The position numbers were made by a program, and so were the translations under genes. The notes under the pieces were generated by a model. That model saw only the letters and a program-made list of their open reading frames with translations, was not told where the DNA came from and did not search any database. Shown here one piece after another: positions 47,801 to 58,437 of a stretch of 64,000 bases of DNA. Location: assembly GCF_904849725.1 (NCBI RefSeq), contig NC_058522.1, positions 457,748,844 to 457,812,843 of the forward strand. The letters are read 5' to 3'. Source of the stretch: Hordeum vulgare subsp. vulgare. Taxonomy: Eukaryota; Streptophyta; Magnoliopsida; Poales; Poaceae. How positions within the stretch are numbered: the first letter of the stretch is position 1; each line of letters begins with the position of its first letter.

Positions 47801-49580
47801 ACAAAGAGTTGACAAGAAGTTGAATGTCATTCACTACGCTAGTGAAACTCTAGACAGTGCCCAAAGAAACTATGCCACTACGGAGAAGGAATTTTTAGCA
47901 GTCGTGTTTGCATGTGAAAAGTTCAGATCTTACATAGTTGACTCCAAAGTCACTATTCACTCTGATCATGCTGCTATTAAGTACCTTATGCAGAATAAGG
48001 ACGCTAAGCCTGGGCTGATCAGATGGGTTCTCCTGCTACAGGAATTTGATTTGCACATCGTTGACCAAAAGGGTGCTGATAACCCTGTAGCAGATAACTT
48101 GTCTAGACTAGAGAATGTCCTTAATGACCCACTGCCAATTGATGACAGCTTTCCTGATGAGCAATTAAATGTCATCCGCACTTCACTTAGTGCACCGTGG
48201 TATGCCGATTATGCAAACTATATCGTAGCTAAATACATACCATCCAGTTTCACCTATCAACAAAAGAGGAAATTCTTCGTTGATTTGAGACACTACTTTT
48301 GGGATGATCCTCACCTTTATAAGGAAGGAGTAGATGGTGTTATTAGACGTTGTGTGCCTGAACATGAACAGGGAGAGATCCTGCAGAAGTGTAATTCCGA
48401 AGCCTACGGAGGACACCATGCTGGAGATAGAACTGCCCATAAGGTATTGCAATCAGGTTTCTATTGGCCCACTCTCTTCAAGGATGCTCGCAAGTTTGTC
48501 TTGTCTTGTGACGAATGCCAAAGGATAGGGAACATCAGTAAGCGTCAAGAGATGCCTATGAACTATTCACTTGTCATTGAACCATTTGATGTCTAGGGCT
48601 TTCATTAAATGGGACCCTTCCCGAGTTCCAATGGGTGCACTCACATCTTAGTTGTTGTGGATTACATTACTAAGTGGGTAGAAGCTATCCCCACTAAAAA
48701 TGTTGATCACCACACCTCTATTAAGATGCTTAAAGAAGTCATATTCCAAAGATTTGGAGTCCCTAGATACTTGATGACTGATGGCGGTTCACACTTCATT
48801 CATGGTGTTTTTCGCAAGATGCTAGCTAAGTATGATGTCAACCATAGAGTTGCATCTCCTTATCATCCTCAGTCTAGTGGTCAAGTGGAGTTGAGTAATA
48901 GGGAGATCAAGTTGGTCCTACAAAAGACCGTCAATAGATCTCGAAAGAACTGGTCTAGCAAACTTGACGATGCACTATGGGCTTATAGGACTACTTATAA
49001 GAATCCCATGGGCATGTCACCGTATAAAATGGTTTATGGTAAGGCCTGTCACTTACCTCTTGAGCTGGAACACAAAGCTTATTGGGCAATCAAAGAGCTC
49101 AACTTTGATTTCAAACTTGCCGGTGAGAAGCGGTTGTTTGATATCAGCTCGTTAGATGAATGGAGAGCCCAGGCATATGAGAATGCCAAGTTGTTCAAGG
49201 AAAAGGTTAAGAGATGGCACGACAAACGGATACAGAAACGAGAGTTCAATGTAGGTGATTATGTCTTGCTATACAATTCTCGTTTGAGATTCTTTGCAGG
49301 CAAGCTTCTCTCTAAATGGGAAGGTCCCTATGTTGTCGAGGAAGTATATCGTTCCGGTGCCATCAAAATCAATAACACGGAAGGAAATTTTCCTAGAGTG
49401 GTAAATGGGCAAAGAATCAAGCATTACATCTCTGGTACTCCCATAAATGTTGAGACCAATATCATCAATGTCATAACTCGAGAGGAGTACATAAGGGATG
49501 TTTATCAGCCTGTTTCAGACCTTGAAAACGAAGATGTTTCTGTTTCGGCAAGAAATTGGACTCCGATGCTTTTACAATAG
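44803..49580 (+). pseudogene. G3 gag-pol polyprotein gene, lightly broken
   Basis: The ATG at 44803 is the first in frame. Gag covers codons ~1-220 (ALTWYRL, QAWGRLKSML, FYARL motifs). Protease active-site CDMGAG is at codons ~402-407, with the first Asp kept and Met where Thr or Leu is usual. Reverse transcriptase starts near codon 640 (YRMVIDFRKLNK, LDGYSGFSQIP, FGLCNAPTTFQR). Breaks: a one-base frame loss near 47285, just before the FMDD catalytic motif (about 47324-47335), a TAG near 47424, and two stops (TAG, TAA) between 48594 and 48608. RNase H (CDASDY, about 47765) and the integrase HHCC zinc finger lie in 47439-48596. The integrase D-D-E core ([22 protein letters not shown]) and its C-terminal domain lie in 48609-49580. 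Confidence 0.94.
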
Positions 49581-49599
49581 GAAATTTCCTCAGTTTTGG

Positions 49600-49864
49600 A
49601 ATTTTTGGAAAATTAGAAAAATAAAAAGCAGTCCGGAGAGCAAACGAGGAAGCCACAAGGGCCCACATCGCCACCACCACCCCTGGTGGCGGTGGGCAAG
49701 CTTGTGGGCACCTCGTGTGCCTCCCGAACTCCGTTTTCTTGCGGAGGACTCCTTCTGGCCCAGAAAAATCAATATATAGTCGCCCGAAGGTTTTGATCTC
49801 CGTATCGCATAGTTTTCCTCTGTTTTCGTTTAGAGCTTGTTGTCTGCGCAGATTTAGAGCAAAG
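49600..49864 (+). promoter_or_regulatory. LTR-like promoter block inside G3, upstream of the extra ORF
   Basis: Lies between the integrase stop and the extra ORF. It repeats the LTR order: AT-rich stretch, GC-rich hairpin (CCACAAG 49653-49659 with CTTGTGG 49701-49707; inner CGCCACC 49669-49675 with GGTGGCG 49685-49691), then TATATA at 49773-49778, then ~87 bp to the ATG. The 17-mer GTGGGCAAGCTTGTGGG is identical here and in the 3' LTR. It may drive a subgenomic transcript. Confidence 0.6.
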
Positions 49865-50248
49865 ATGTCTCAGGAATTTGTTGGGGAGAATGATCTTCAC
49901 CAAGTTCATGAGGAAGTAGATGCTGATCTGAAAAGAGTAGAAGTTACGGAAGCCAGGGACCAAGCTATGGAGAAAACCCAAGCTAAGGGAGAAGTTCAAC
50001 CTATGTTCAACGTTGAAGACGTTGAAGGAATATACTTTCTCCAACCCTTCCTCCACATGTTGTCTCCATCCTTGATTGAAGTCTTGAGGTTTTGTGAGAC
50101 AACACGTGCTCGCAATATTTCTCTTTCTCGTGAAGTTGTTTTGCTGGAAAACCATGTCACAGATCTCAGAGGTATAAATCAAAGGTTGATAGCTCTCTTG
50201 GAATCAAAGGCGACAACAACACCATCACCACCAAAGGAAGACAACTAA
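49865..50248 (+). CDS. Extra ORF of G3, intact, unknown function
   Basis: A 127-codon open frame with no stop or frameshift, starting at an ATG in good context (AAAG before ATG) 87 bp after a TATA box. It is acidic and Glu/Asp-rich in the first 70 residues. A middle segment FLQPFLHMLSPSLIEVLRFCE is hydrophobic-amphipathic. A Leu-heptad-like stretch (SLSREVVLLENHVTDLRGINQRLIALLE) suggests a coiled coil, and the tail is Pro/Thr/Lys. No zinc knuckle, catalytic motif, signal peptide or convincing membrane span is seen, so it is not a classic envelope-like protein. It is intact while gag-pol has four lesions. It is not recognised as any known family. Confidence 0.6.
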   Translation: MSQEFVGENDLHQVHEEVDADLKRVEVTEARDQAMEKTQAKGEVQPMFNVEDVEGIYFLQPFLHMLSPSLIEVLRFCETTRARNISLSREVVLLENHVTDLRGINQRLIALLESKATTTPSPPKEDN

Positions 50249-51769
50249 GCATTGGTATGGGCAATCCCTTTGGCTTCTGCCAAACTTGGAGGAGTTGCCC
50301 TGGTATCGTATCACCTTTATATCTTTTGCTTTTACCTTTGTTTTAGTTCTTTCCTTTTCAGTTTTTATTTCTTCTTTTAGAGGAATAAGTCTTTAGTTTT
50401 TAGTTTGAGTCTTTTGCTTTTGTCTCTCCCCCGATGTATTCGAGCTTACGAGTTATATAATAAAGAGTGTCTTAGTCAAGGGCTTTGCTTTGTGCCATGA
50501 TCAATAGTATGAAAATAACGATAGCATGAAAGATCATGAGACGATCTTATGGAAAGTGATAACTTCACTTGGGACACGTATGATGATTGAAACTTGTTGA
50601 GAATAAATCAACATAGACATTAGTCATTGTTGCAATTAATAAGAAGTAATAAGGAAAGAGAGGTTCACATATAAATATATCATCTTAGACACTTTTTACA
50701 ATTGTGAGCACTCACCAAACTATTACATGCCTAGGAGTAGATGTTGGACAAGGAAGACAACATAATGAATTGTGTTTGCTTAATTCCAAACAATGTTATA
50801 TGATTAGAGATCCCTTAGCATGTGACGATTGCTTCCACCTCATACTAGCCAAAACTCCCGCACCAAGTAGAGATACTACTTGTGCATCCACAAACCTCCA
50901 ACCAGTTTTGCCATGAGAGTCCACCATACCTACCTATGGATTGAATAAGATCCTTCAAGTAAGTTGTCATCGGTGCAAGCAATAAAAATTTCTCTCTAAT
51001 ATGTATGATCTATTAGTGTGTGGAAAATAAGCTTTGTACGAACGTGTGGTGAGGAAGACATAAAAGCGACAGACTGCATAATAAAGTTCTTTATCACATG
51101 AGGCAATATAAAGTGACGTTCCTCCGCACTAATAGGACACGCATTCAAACCTCAAAAGTGCATGACAACCTCTGCTTCCCTCTGCGAAGGTCCTATCTTG
51201 TACCTTTACTTTTTACCCTTGTAAGAGTCATGGTGATCATCACCAATTCCCTTTTTGCCTTTGTCTTGGCTACCGTCACATGTTTAGGAAAGATCTATAT
51301 TCATATATCAACTTGGGGTTGAGTACTCATGCTTTATTGTTGTTGACTTTACCCTTGAGGTAAACCGTTGGGAGGCAAAACTATAAGCCCCTATCTTCCT
51401 TTGTGTCGAGCTGAAACTTTGACACCATGAGTACCACGTGAGTTATAACAAATGTGGAAAACAAAAGAGATGATTGAGTATGTGGGTTTGCCTTACAAGC
51501 TCTTATTTGACTCTTTCTGATGTTGTGATAAATTGCAATTGCTTCAATGACTATGGGCTATTGTTGGTTACTTCTCGGTAAGGTTTTTGCATCATGCTTT
51601 GCTTTGTGAAGGAATTGTTACTTTCCCATAAGAATCTTTACGATATATTGTTGTTCTATGTGTGATCATGATGCCCTCATGTCCGTATTATGTTTTATCG
51701 ACACCTTCGTCCCCAAACATGTGGACATGTTTATGGAACTTGGTTTTCGCTTGAGGACAAGCGAGGTCT
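50249..51769 (+). other. G3 internal 3' non-coding region
   Basis: AT-rich, no conserved frame. It contains AATAAAG near 50459-50465, a possible poly(A) signal for the extra ORF's transcript ~210 bp after its stop. Open frames at 50704-50916 and 51098-51322 look random. Confidence 0.65.
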
Positions 51770-51783
51770 AAGCTTGGGGGAGT
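51770..51783 (+). other. Polypurine tract of G3
   Basis: AAGCTTGGGGGAGT abuts the 3' LTR; identical to the tract of G2. Confidence 0.9.
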
Positions 51784-53298
51784 TGATACGTCCATTTTGC
51801 ATCATGCTTTCATGTTGATATTTATTGCTTTTTGGGCTGTTATATTACTTGTGGTACCATATTTATGCCTTTTCTCTCTTATTTTGCAAGGATTATTTGA
51901 AGAGGGAGAATTCAGGCAGCTGGAATTCTGGACTGGAAAAGGAGCAAATCCTAGTCCACTATTCTACACATCTCCAAATGCCCTGAAAATTTACGTGGAT
52001 TTTTTATGGAATATATTAAAAATACTGGGTGAAAGAACTACCGGAGGGGGGCCACCAGGGCCCCACAAGCCCCCACTCTGCCACCACCCCCCTGGTGGGA
52101 GTGGGCAAGCTTGTGGGTTGCCTGAAGGCCCACTAGCCCCCCTCTTTTGCTATATGATGCGTCCTGACCTGGAAAAAATCATACGGGAGCTTTTTCGTGG
52201 TTTCGCCGCCGCCACGGGGCGGGACTTGAGCAGATCCAATCTAGAGCTCCGGCAGGACAATCCTGTCGGGGAAATTTCCCTCCCGGAGGGGGGAATCTTC
52301 GCCATCGTCATCACCAACACTCCTCTCGTCGGAGGGGAGGCATCTTCATCAACATCATCTCCTCTCCAATTTCTAGTTCATCTCTTGTAACCAATCTCCG
52401 TCTCGCAACTCCGATTGGTACTTGTAAGGTTGCTAGTAGTGTTGATTACTCTTTGTAGTTGATGCTTGTTGGATTATTTGGTGGAAGAGTTTATGTTCAG
52501 ATCCTTGATGCTATTCATTACACCTCTGGTCATGATTATGATTATGTCTTGTGAGTAGTTACTTTTGTTCCTGAGGACATGGGATAAGTCATGCTGATAA
52601 TAGTCATGTGAATTTGATATTCGTTCGGTATTTTGATATGATGTATGTTGTTTTTCCTCTAGTGGTGTTATGTGAACGTCGACTACATAAAACTTCACCA
52701 TATTTGGGCCTAGAGGAATGCATTGGGAAGTAGTAAGTAGATGATGGGTTGCTGGAGTGACAGAAGCTTAAACCCCAGTTTATGCGCTGCTTCGTGAGGG
52801 GCTGATTTGGATCCACTAGTTTAATGATATGGTTAGACTTTGTCTTAATTCTTCTTTTGTAGTTGTGGATGCTTGCGATAGAGGTTTATCATAAGTGGTA
52901 TGCTTATCCAAGTAAGGGCAGTACCCAAGCGCCGGTCCACCCACATATCAAACTATCAAAGTAACGAACGTGAATCATATGAACATGATGAAACTAGCAT
53001 GACAGAAATTCCTGTGTGTCCTCGGGAGCGTTTTTCCTCCTATAAGACTTTGTTCAGGCTTGTCCCTTGCTACAAAAGGGATTGGGCCACTTGCTGCACC
53101 GTTGCTACTACTTGTTACTTGTTATTCTTTGCTTGCTACGTTTCACCTGCTACACAATCACTTGTTACCGCTACTTTTAGTGCTTGCAGTTATTACCTTG
53201 CTGAAATCCATCTATCAGAGCCTTCTGCTCGTCGTTGGGTTCGACACTCTTACTTATCGAAAGGACTACGATTGATCCCCTATACTTGTGGGTCATCA
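51784..53298 (+). repeat. 3' LTR of G3
   Basis: 1515 bp, ~98% identical to the 5' LTR by eye; ends TGTGGGTCATCA before target copy GTGAC. Confidence 0.95.
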
Positions 53299-53618
53299 GT
53301 GACGGCCCTACTCTTCCAAGCGATGAGAATGTCGCCGCGGGTGCCGTCGACCGGGAGGTAGGTGGAGCCATCAAACTCGGACCCAAGAGTGTCTAACACA
53401 ATCGACGAGCAAATCAACGCCATTTTAGTTTCCTAGAGGCATACAATGGATGCACGGGTGGTACATATCAGCGAGCGAATTGCGCAGCGCCTAGCACGCG
53501 AGTTCAAGCCCCTGACATTCCAAACATCAATCTGAGGACCTGGATACATGGGTAAGAGATCGACTACGGTCACCACCAGGCTAGCGCGCACAGACCATGG
53601 CATCACCAGCCGGGAGGG

Positions 53619-56600
53619 TCAGGCCTGCAGGGACCGTTCGGTCGACCAGAGCGGCGATGGCCTGCGGCACTGGAGCCTAATCGGCGTGGCGAACATGTCA
53701 TCGTATGCCTTCATCTCGACGGGGGTGATATGCTGGTTCATGCCTACGATCCCGAGAGTGCGGAGTATCTGAACAACAACCCTCCTGTCCGATGTGCGAG
53801 GCGCAGAGGCCGGAGCGTCGGTGGGAGCAGAGCGTTCCCTCCTGGGACTGAAGTTGAGGGGGGGGGGCGCTCGCGCTTCCCAGGGGAGGGAAAGACCGCA
53901 TCGATTTGCTTGGTGGCCGCGGACAAGAAGGCACCTAGCGTCCATGTCTGACCAGCGGTGCTGCAGCTTCGTCGTCGCTGCAGGGTGATCGGTGGTGAGC
54001 CGAAGCACCCTGGGATCAGAATTTGCGCGCGGGGGCTCGCGACACAGGGTTCAGCATCCGTATGGCGCACGGGCCTCTGTAGGATCGAGATATGACCGCG
54101 GCAGTGGGACGGGACAACCCCTGGCCCGGGCTAGGGCGGCTCATCCATGGACGGCACTGACCCGTCAGCCCCATCGGCGGGCGAGCCATCGAGCGTGGGC
54201 GCGTCTTCGGGCGTGTCCCCAGCAGCCAGAGCGTTCTCGACCACGGGCCTGTTGGGGAACGTCGCATGGGAAACAAAAATTTTCCTACGCGCACGAAGAC
54301 CTATCATGGTGATGTCCATCTACGAGAGGGGATGAGTGATCTACGTACCCTTGTAGATCGTACAGCAGAAGCGTTAGTGAACGCGGTTGATGTAGTGGAA
54401 CGTACTCACGTCCCTCGATCCGCCCCGCGAACAATCCCGCGATCAGTCCCACGATCTAGTACCGAACGGACGGCACCTCCACGTTCAGCACACGTACAAC
54501 TCGACGATGATCTCGGCCTTCTTGATCCAGCAAGAGAGACGGAGAGGTAGAAAAGTTCTCCGGCAGCGTGACGGCACTCCGGAGGTTGGTGATGACCTTG
54601 TCTCAGTAGGGCTCCGCCCGAGCTCCGCAGAAACGCGATCTAGAGGAAAAACCGTGGAGGTATGTGGTCGGGCTGCCGTGGAAAAGTCGTCTCAAATCAG
54701 CCCTAAAACCTCCGTATATATAGGTGGGAGGGAGGGGACCTTGCCTCTAGCCCCAAGGGGGTCGGCCGAGTCCAAGGGGGGAAGGCTCCCCCCCCAAACC
54801 GAGTTGGACTTGGTTTGGTGGGTGGGAGTCCTTCCCTTCCTTCCCACCTCCCTTTTTTTTTCTTTCTCTTTGATTTTCCTTTGTATGGCGCATAGGGCCC
54901 TCTTGGGCTGTCCCACTAGCCCACTAAGGGCTGGTGCGCCACCCTTATGGCCTATGGGCTTCCCCGGGGTGGGTTGCCCCCCCCGGTGAACTCCCGGAAC
55001 CCATTCGTCATTCCCGGTACATTCCCGGTAACTCCGAAAACCTTCCGGTAATCAAATGAGGTCATCCTATATATCAATCTTCGTTTCCGGACCATTCCGG
55101 AAACCCTCGTGACGTCCGTGATCTCATCCGGGACTCCGAACAACATTCGGTAACCAACCATATAACTCAAATACACATAAAACAACGTCGAACCTTAAGT
55201 GTGCAGATCCTGCGGGTTCGAGAACTATGTAGACATGACCCAAGAGACTCCTCGGTCAATATCCAATAGCGGGACCTGGATGCCCATATTGGATCCTACA
55301 TATTCTACGAAGATCTTATCGTTTGAACCTCAGTGCCAAGGATTCATATAATCCCGTATATCATTCCCTTTGTCCTTCGGTATGTTACTTGCCCGAGATT
55401 CGATCGTCAGTATCCGCATACCTATTTCAATCTCGTTTACCGGCAAGTCTCTTTACTCGTTCCGTAATACAAGATCCCGCAACTTACACTAAGTCACATT
55501 GCTTGCAAGGCTTGTGTGTGATGTTGTATTACCGAGTGGGCCCCGAGATACCTCTCCGTCACACGGAGTGACAAATCCCAGTCTTGATCCATACTAATTC
55601 AACTAACACCTTCAGAGATACCTGTAGAGCATCTTTATAGTCACCCAGTTACGTTGCGACGTTTGATACACACAAAGTATTCCTCCGGTGTCAGTGAGTT
55701 ATATGATCTCATGGTCATAGGAATAAATACTTGACACGCAGAAAACAGTAGCAATAAAATGACACGATCAACATGCTACGTCTATAAGTTTGGGTCTAGT
55801 CCATCACATGATTCTCCTAATGATGTGATCCCGTTATCAAGTGACAACACTTGCCTATGGCCAGGAAACCTTGACCATCTTTGATCAACGAGCTAGTCAA
55901 CTAGAGGCTTACTAGGGACAGTGTTTTGTCTATGTATCCACACAAGTATTGTGTTTCCAATCAATACAATTATAGCATGGATAATAAACGATTATCATGA
56001 ACTAAGAAATATAATAATAACTAATTTATTATTTCCTCTAGGGCATATTTCCAACAGGGCCCAGTAATAGCAGCTACTGCAACTTCGGCTACGGGCCCGG
56101 TCGTATCGACGTCCACGGGAGCTGGTGCGGGAACAGCGACATCAGCAGCCGCGAGCCCCGCAGCAACAATGCTGGTCGATGGGGACGTAACGAGCACACC
56201 GATCTTGGCGGGAAGGGACGAAACGCTTCCCGCCCTCTCCTCGTGGGCGCGCGCGTGGGGCCGCGGCGGTTGGTCAAGGAGGGCCTGAGGCGGAGTGGGA
56301 GCGACAAAGGTGGGCTGCGACTCCTTTTGTCCCGACCGGGATGCAGGGGGGACAGGGGCGACCGTCCTCTCGTGCTGCTTTGTAGGCCCCAGACGCAACT
56401 GGCATCAGCCGCTGTTGTGGCGGGCCCGACCGGATCTTCCTCGGTCGTGGGCAAGTTCGAATCCTCGGCCGCTTCGTGTCCACGGACAACGAACAGGAGC
56501 CTGCCACCTGGCCCGATGCCAACGGCCTCACCGTCCTCGACGATGGGGTTGGTGACTTTGTGCATTGGGGCCACCGGCAAAGCCGCTTTGGGCGTCACAA

Positions 56601-58253
56601 AGGGCCCCTGTGGCCTTCCTTTTCTGACGCCGTGACGAGGGCGCGTTGGGCCGTGCTGACCAGGCAAGGTCAGCATCCCGTGTCGCTTGGGACGCAGCCC
56701 CTGCCGCGGCGCGGCCATGGACGGCCAGGGGTGCCACCGCACTGGCATCGTCTGAGCGGCCGGAGAGGCATGGGCATGCAACGCCAGCGCATCCACTGCC
56801 ATGCCATCGGCCCGGCCATTCTGCGTATCACCCGTACGACGGCGTTTGCGACCACGCCGGCGAGCGCGCCCAGGACCAGGGCCATGGCCCTTGCCGGGAC
56901 CGTGCCGACTGTCTGCGCCACCAGCCTCGCCGCATCCGGCACTACCATCAGCGTCCTGGGCGACGGCCGGGGCGGCCCGGATTAGCTCCGCCTTGGTAAG
57001 AGCAATTGACACAGGGAATGTTAGCGTCCTGATGGACGTTGCCTCCGAGGGCACGCGGCCGGGTAGCTGCTCGATAATCTCTAGGATTGCGGCGCGCCTA
57101 ATGTCAGCCGGGTCGTGCGCTTGCCCGGAGACGCGGAAGACCGCCATGTCGCCGCAGGAGCGTGTGCGGGGGTGCAGGCGTTCGATCCAGCAGCTACCTC
57201 CTAGCACGTGCTCCGCGGTGGAGAGCAGCCAGGCGTGGGCGGGGATGCCGCGGAGTTCCAGCTCAACGCGGTATTCGAGTTCGCCAACGCAGGCGTGGGC
57301 AAGCTTGCACGAGGGCCGGAGAGAGAGTGCAAAACGCGTCGAGCTGATGAAGTGCTCGCCGCGAAACTACCGCATGGTCGCCAGGGAGGAGAAGATGATC
57401 AAGAAGTCCTCCGGATGGTGCTGATGGACACAGAAGTCACCCTCCTCAAGCTCCACGGAAGAGAGAAGGAGCTCGGCCACCTCGTCGGCGAACACGGAGG
57501 GACGATTGCCCGTAACGGAAGCCACCATCGCGCGGGCGAGCACCTGCTCGGCCTCGTCCATCTCATCGGTCTGTGCCAAGAACACGCGAGCAGGGGCGTC
57601 CTCGATCGGTCGGGCCCGAGGCAGAGGGAGAGCCGGAGCAGGAAGGGCTGGGGCAGGAGGGCGCGTCGCCGGGGAGAAGCCCTGGCAGGGGCACCGCGGA
57701 GGGGCCGGGGCTGCGGGTCCACGACGGCACGCGGGGAGCGCGGAGGCACGGCCGCGGGCCGCTGACCGTCGCATTAGCGGGATGCGTGGCCGGAAGCAAG
57801 GCAGCGCCGGCAGCGGATGTCATTCTGGCAGTCCCGGACGCAGTGGCGGTGGTCGAGGCACCGGAAGCAGAGGCCCGCGAGCTCCTCGGGGGAGGGACTG
57901 CGGCGGCGCGCGAGCGAGGGAGTGGCTGGCGCAACCCGACACGGGCGACGGCGCCGTTCCCTGCGACGAGCCTGCTGGAAGCCGTCAGCGTCGAGCACCG
58001 GCTCGCCCGGGACACGGAGGACCTCCGAGCGGGGGCCGAGGCGATCCTTGGCGGGAGGACGAACCACAGGTGCGACGCGGCCAGGAGCGATTGCGGACGG
58101 CAGCGCGGCAGCGGCCGGCGGGGTGCAGGTGACGTCTCTGTACGAGCGCGCCGAGGACTCACTCTCCGAGCTGGACCAGCGGTCCCCGTAGGAGACGCGC
58201 TCGCCGGAGAGGGTCGCTCGGCGGTCGACAGGGTCAGCCACCACCGGAGCCAT
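53619..58253 (-). pseudogene. LINE ORF1 (nucleic-acid-binding protein), broken and split by a solo LTR
   Basis: ORF1 of a plant L1-like LINE, the RNA-binding partner of ORF2. Start taken at the ATG at 58253. A CCHC knuckle (CFRCLDHRHCVRDC) is near 57810-57860 and a second partial knuckle ends at a frame change near 57774. A DUF4283-like segment (ADEVAELLLSS...DFLIIFSS) is near 57390-57520. A charged, Arg/Pro-rich, low-complexity middle runs through 57207-56089 and continues across the solo LTR at 54249. An ITPVEMKAYDDMF-type tail ends at 53619. The very high GC content gives long open frames in all six phases, so frame alone is weak evidence; the knuckle and position decide. Confidence 0.8.
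54250..56056 (-). mobile_element. Solo LTR, Angela/BARE1/WIS type (A2 subtype)
   Basis: 1807 bp, plus-strand TGTTGGGGAACG to TTTCCAACA, flanked by a perfect target duplication GGGCC (54245-54249, 56057-56061). There is no internal region, polypurine tract or primer site, so it is the product of recombination between the two LTRs of a former full element. It is the same length as and close in sequence to the A2 LTR; the C-run is only 8. A minus-strand TATA box overlaps 54714-54723. Confidence 0.96.
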
Positions 58254-58384
58254 GGATCGGGGGAGCGGAGGAGCGCAGGGGAGGTCCAGCCGGCGGGGAC
58301 GGCGTCAGCAGCGCGGCGCGGCAGCTTGGCTAGCGGGGCGCGGAGGCAGAGGGGAGAGCCATCAACATTTGTCCCAAAAGTCCT

Positions 58385-58437
58385 CACGTAGGAAAAATAT
58401 CATCATACATGATTGCATCTAGGGCATATCTCCAACA
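58385..58437 (-). repeat. 5' LTR of C3, outer end
   Basis: Begins with the second LINE target copy CACGTAGGA (58385-58393) and ends CTCCAACA at 58437, the expected outer LTR end for a minus-strand Copia element. It restores the LTR to ~1.39 kb with 38425-39768. Confidence 0.8.

Larger units (their letters stand above)
43180..53298 (+). mobile_element. Gypsy LTR retrotransposon G3, full length, Athila-like
   Basis: 10,119 bp with a perfect target duplication GTGAC (43175-43179, 53299-53303) in LINE ORF2. LTRs 43180-44696 and 51784-53298; tRNA-Asp primer site; gag-protease-RT-RNaseH-integrase; an extra ORF; polypurine tract. By eye the LTRs differ at about 28 substitutions in 1515 bp (about 1.9%). 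At the usual grass LTR rate of 1.3e-8 per site per year this is roughly 0.7 million years. The integrase [18 protein letters not shown] segment is of the type found in Athila/Tat-lineage elements (recalled, not searched). Confidence 0.96.
39869..53549 (-). pseudogene. LINE ORF2: endonuclease and reverse transcriptase, broken and split by G3
   Basis: Start chosen at the ATG at 53549, ~70 bp after ORF1 ends. The apurinic-endonuclease-type domain opens with NVRGLNSRARR, has an ETKM motif with a preceding in-frame TAG (near 53425), and a GTRGDILIAW segment that runs up to G3. It resumes at 43179 with a YGPQ segment and a C-terminal RRFTWSN-type motif near 42860. The reverse transcriptase spans about 42480-40850, with HKAPGPDGL near 42060 and the YADD catalytic motif at 41362-41373. 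A zf-RVT-type region is near 40585-40361. A WMIWKHRN-type tail ends at 39869. Several frameshifts and stops (for example near 42850, 41650 and 40960) separate the pieces. Confidence 0.9.
39769..58384 (-). mobile_element. Full-length LINE (plant L1-like), carrying G3 and a solo LTR
   Basis: Read on the minus strand: ORF1 with a CCHC knuckle, ORF2 with endonuclease, reverse transcriptase and a C-terminal zinc domain, then a short A-tail (8 T on the plus strand, 39769-39776). Target copies CACATAGGA (39760-39768) and CACGTAGGA (58385-58393) differ by one G/A. Without G3, the solo LTR and their duplications it is ~6.7 kb, the usual size of a complete plant L1-like LINE. It is GC-rich in ORF1, unlike its surroundings. 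Confidence 0.92.
36006..58437 (-). mobile_element. Decayed Copia element C3, 3' half missing, carrying the LINE stack
   Basis: Minus strand: 5' LTR (38425-39768 plus 58385-58437, split by the LINE), iMet-type primer site (38411-38423), leader and gag through the protease region. The element then stops at about 36006, so integrase, reverse transcriptase and the 3' LTR are absent. The LTR outer end TGTTGGAGATATGCCCTAGA resembles Angela-type LTRs, but the rest is distinct. No target duplication can be checked because one end is lost. Confidence 0.82.

Noticed and set aside
49865..50248. Retroviral envelope-like protein
   Set aside because: No signal peptide, cleavage site or membrane anchor visible; acidic and coiled-coil-like instead.
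50704..51322. Short ORFs downstream of the G3 extra ORF as further genes
   Set aside because: No start context, no motif, AT-rich non-coding composition.
56089..57207. 372-codon Arg/Pro-rich ORF as a possible host gene
   Set aside because: It sits inside LINE ORF1, continues on both sides of it, and the GC content opens many frames; no independent domain.
57563..58391. Long open frames on both strands at the LINE 5' end
   Set aside because: Codon-poor GC-rich shadows of ORF1; only the frame with the CCHC knuckle is supported.
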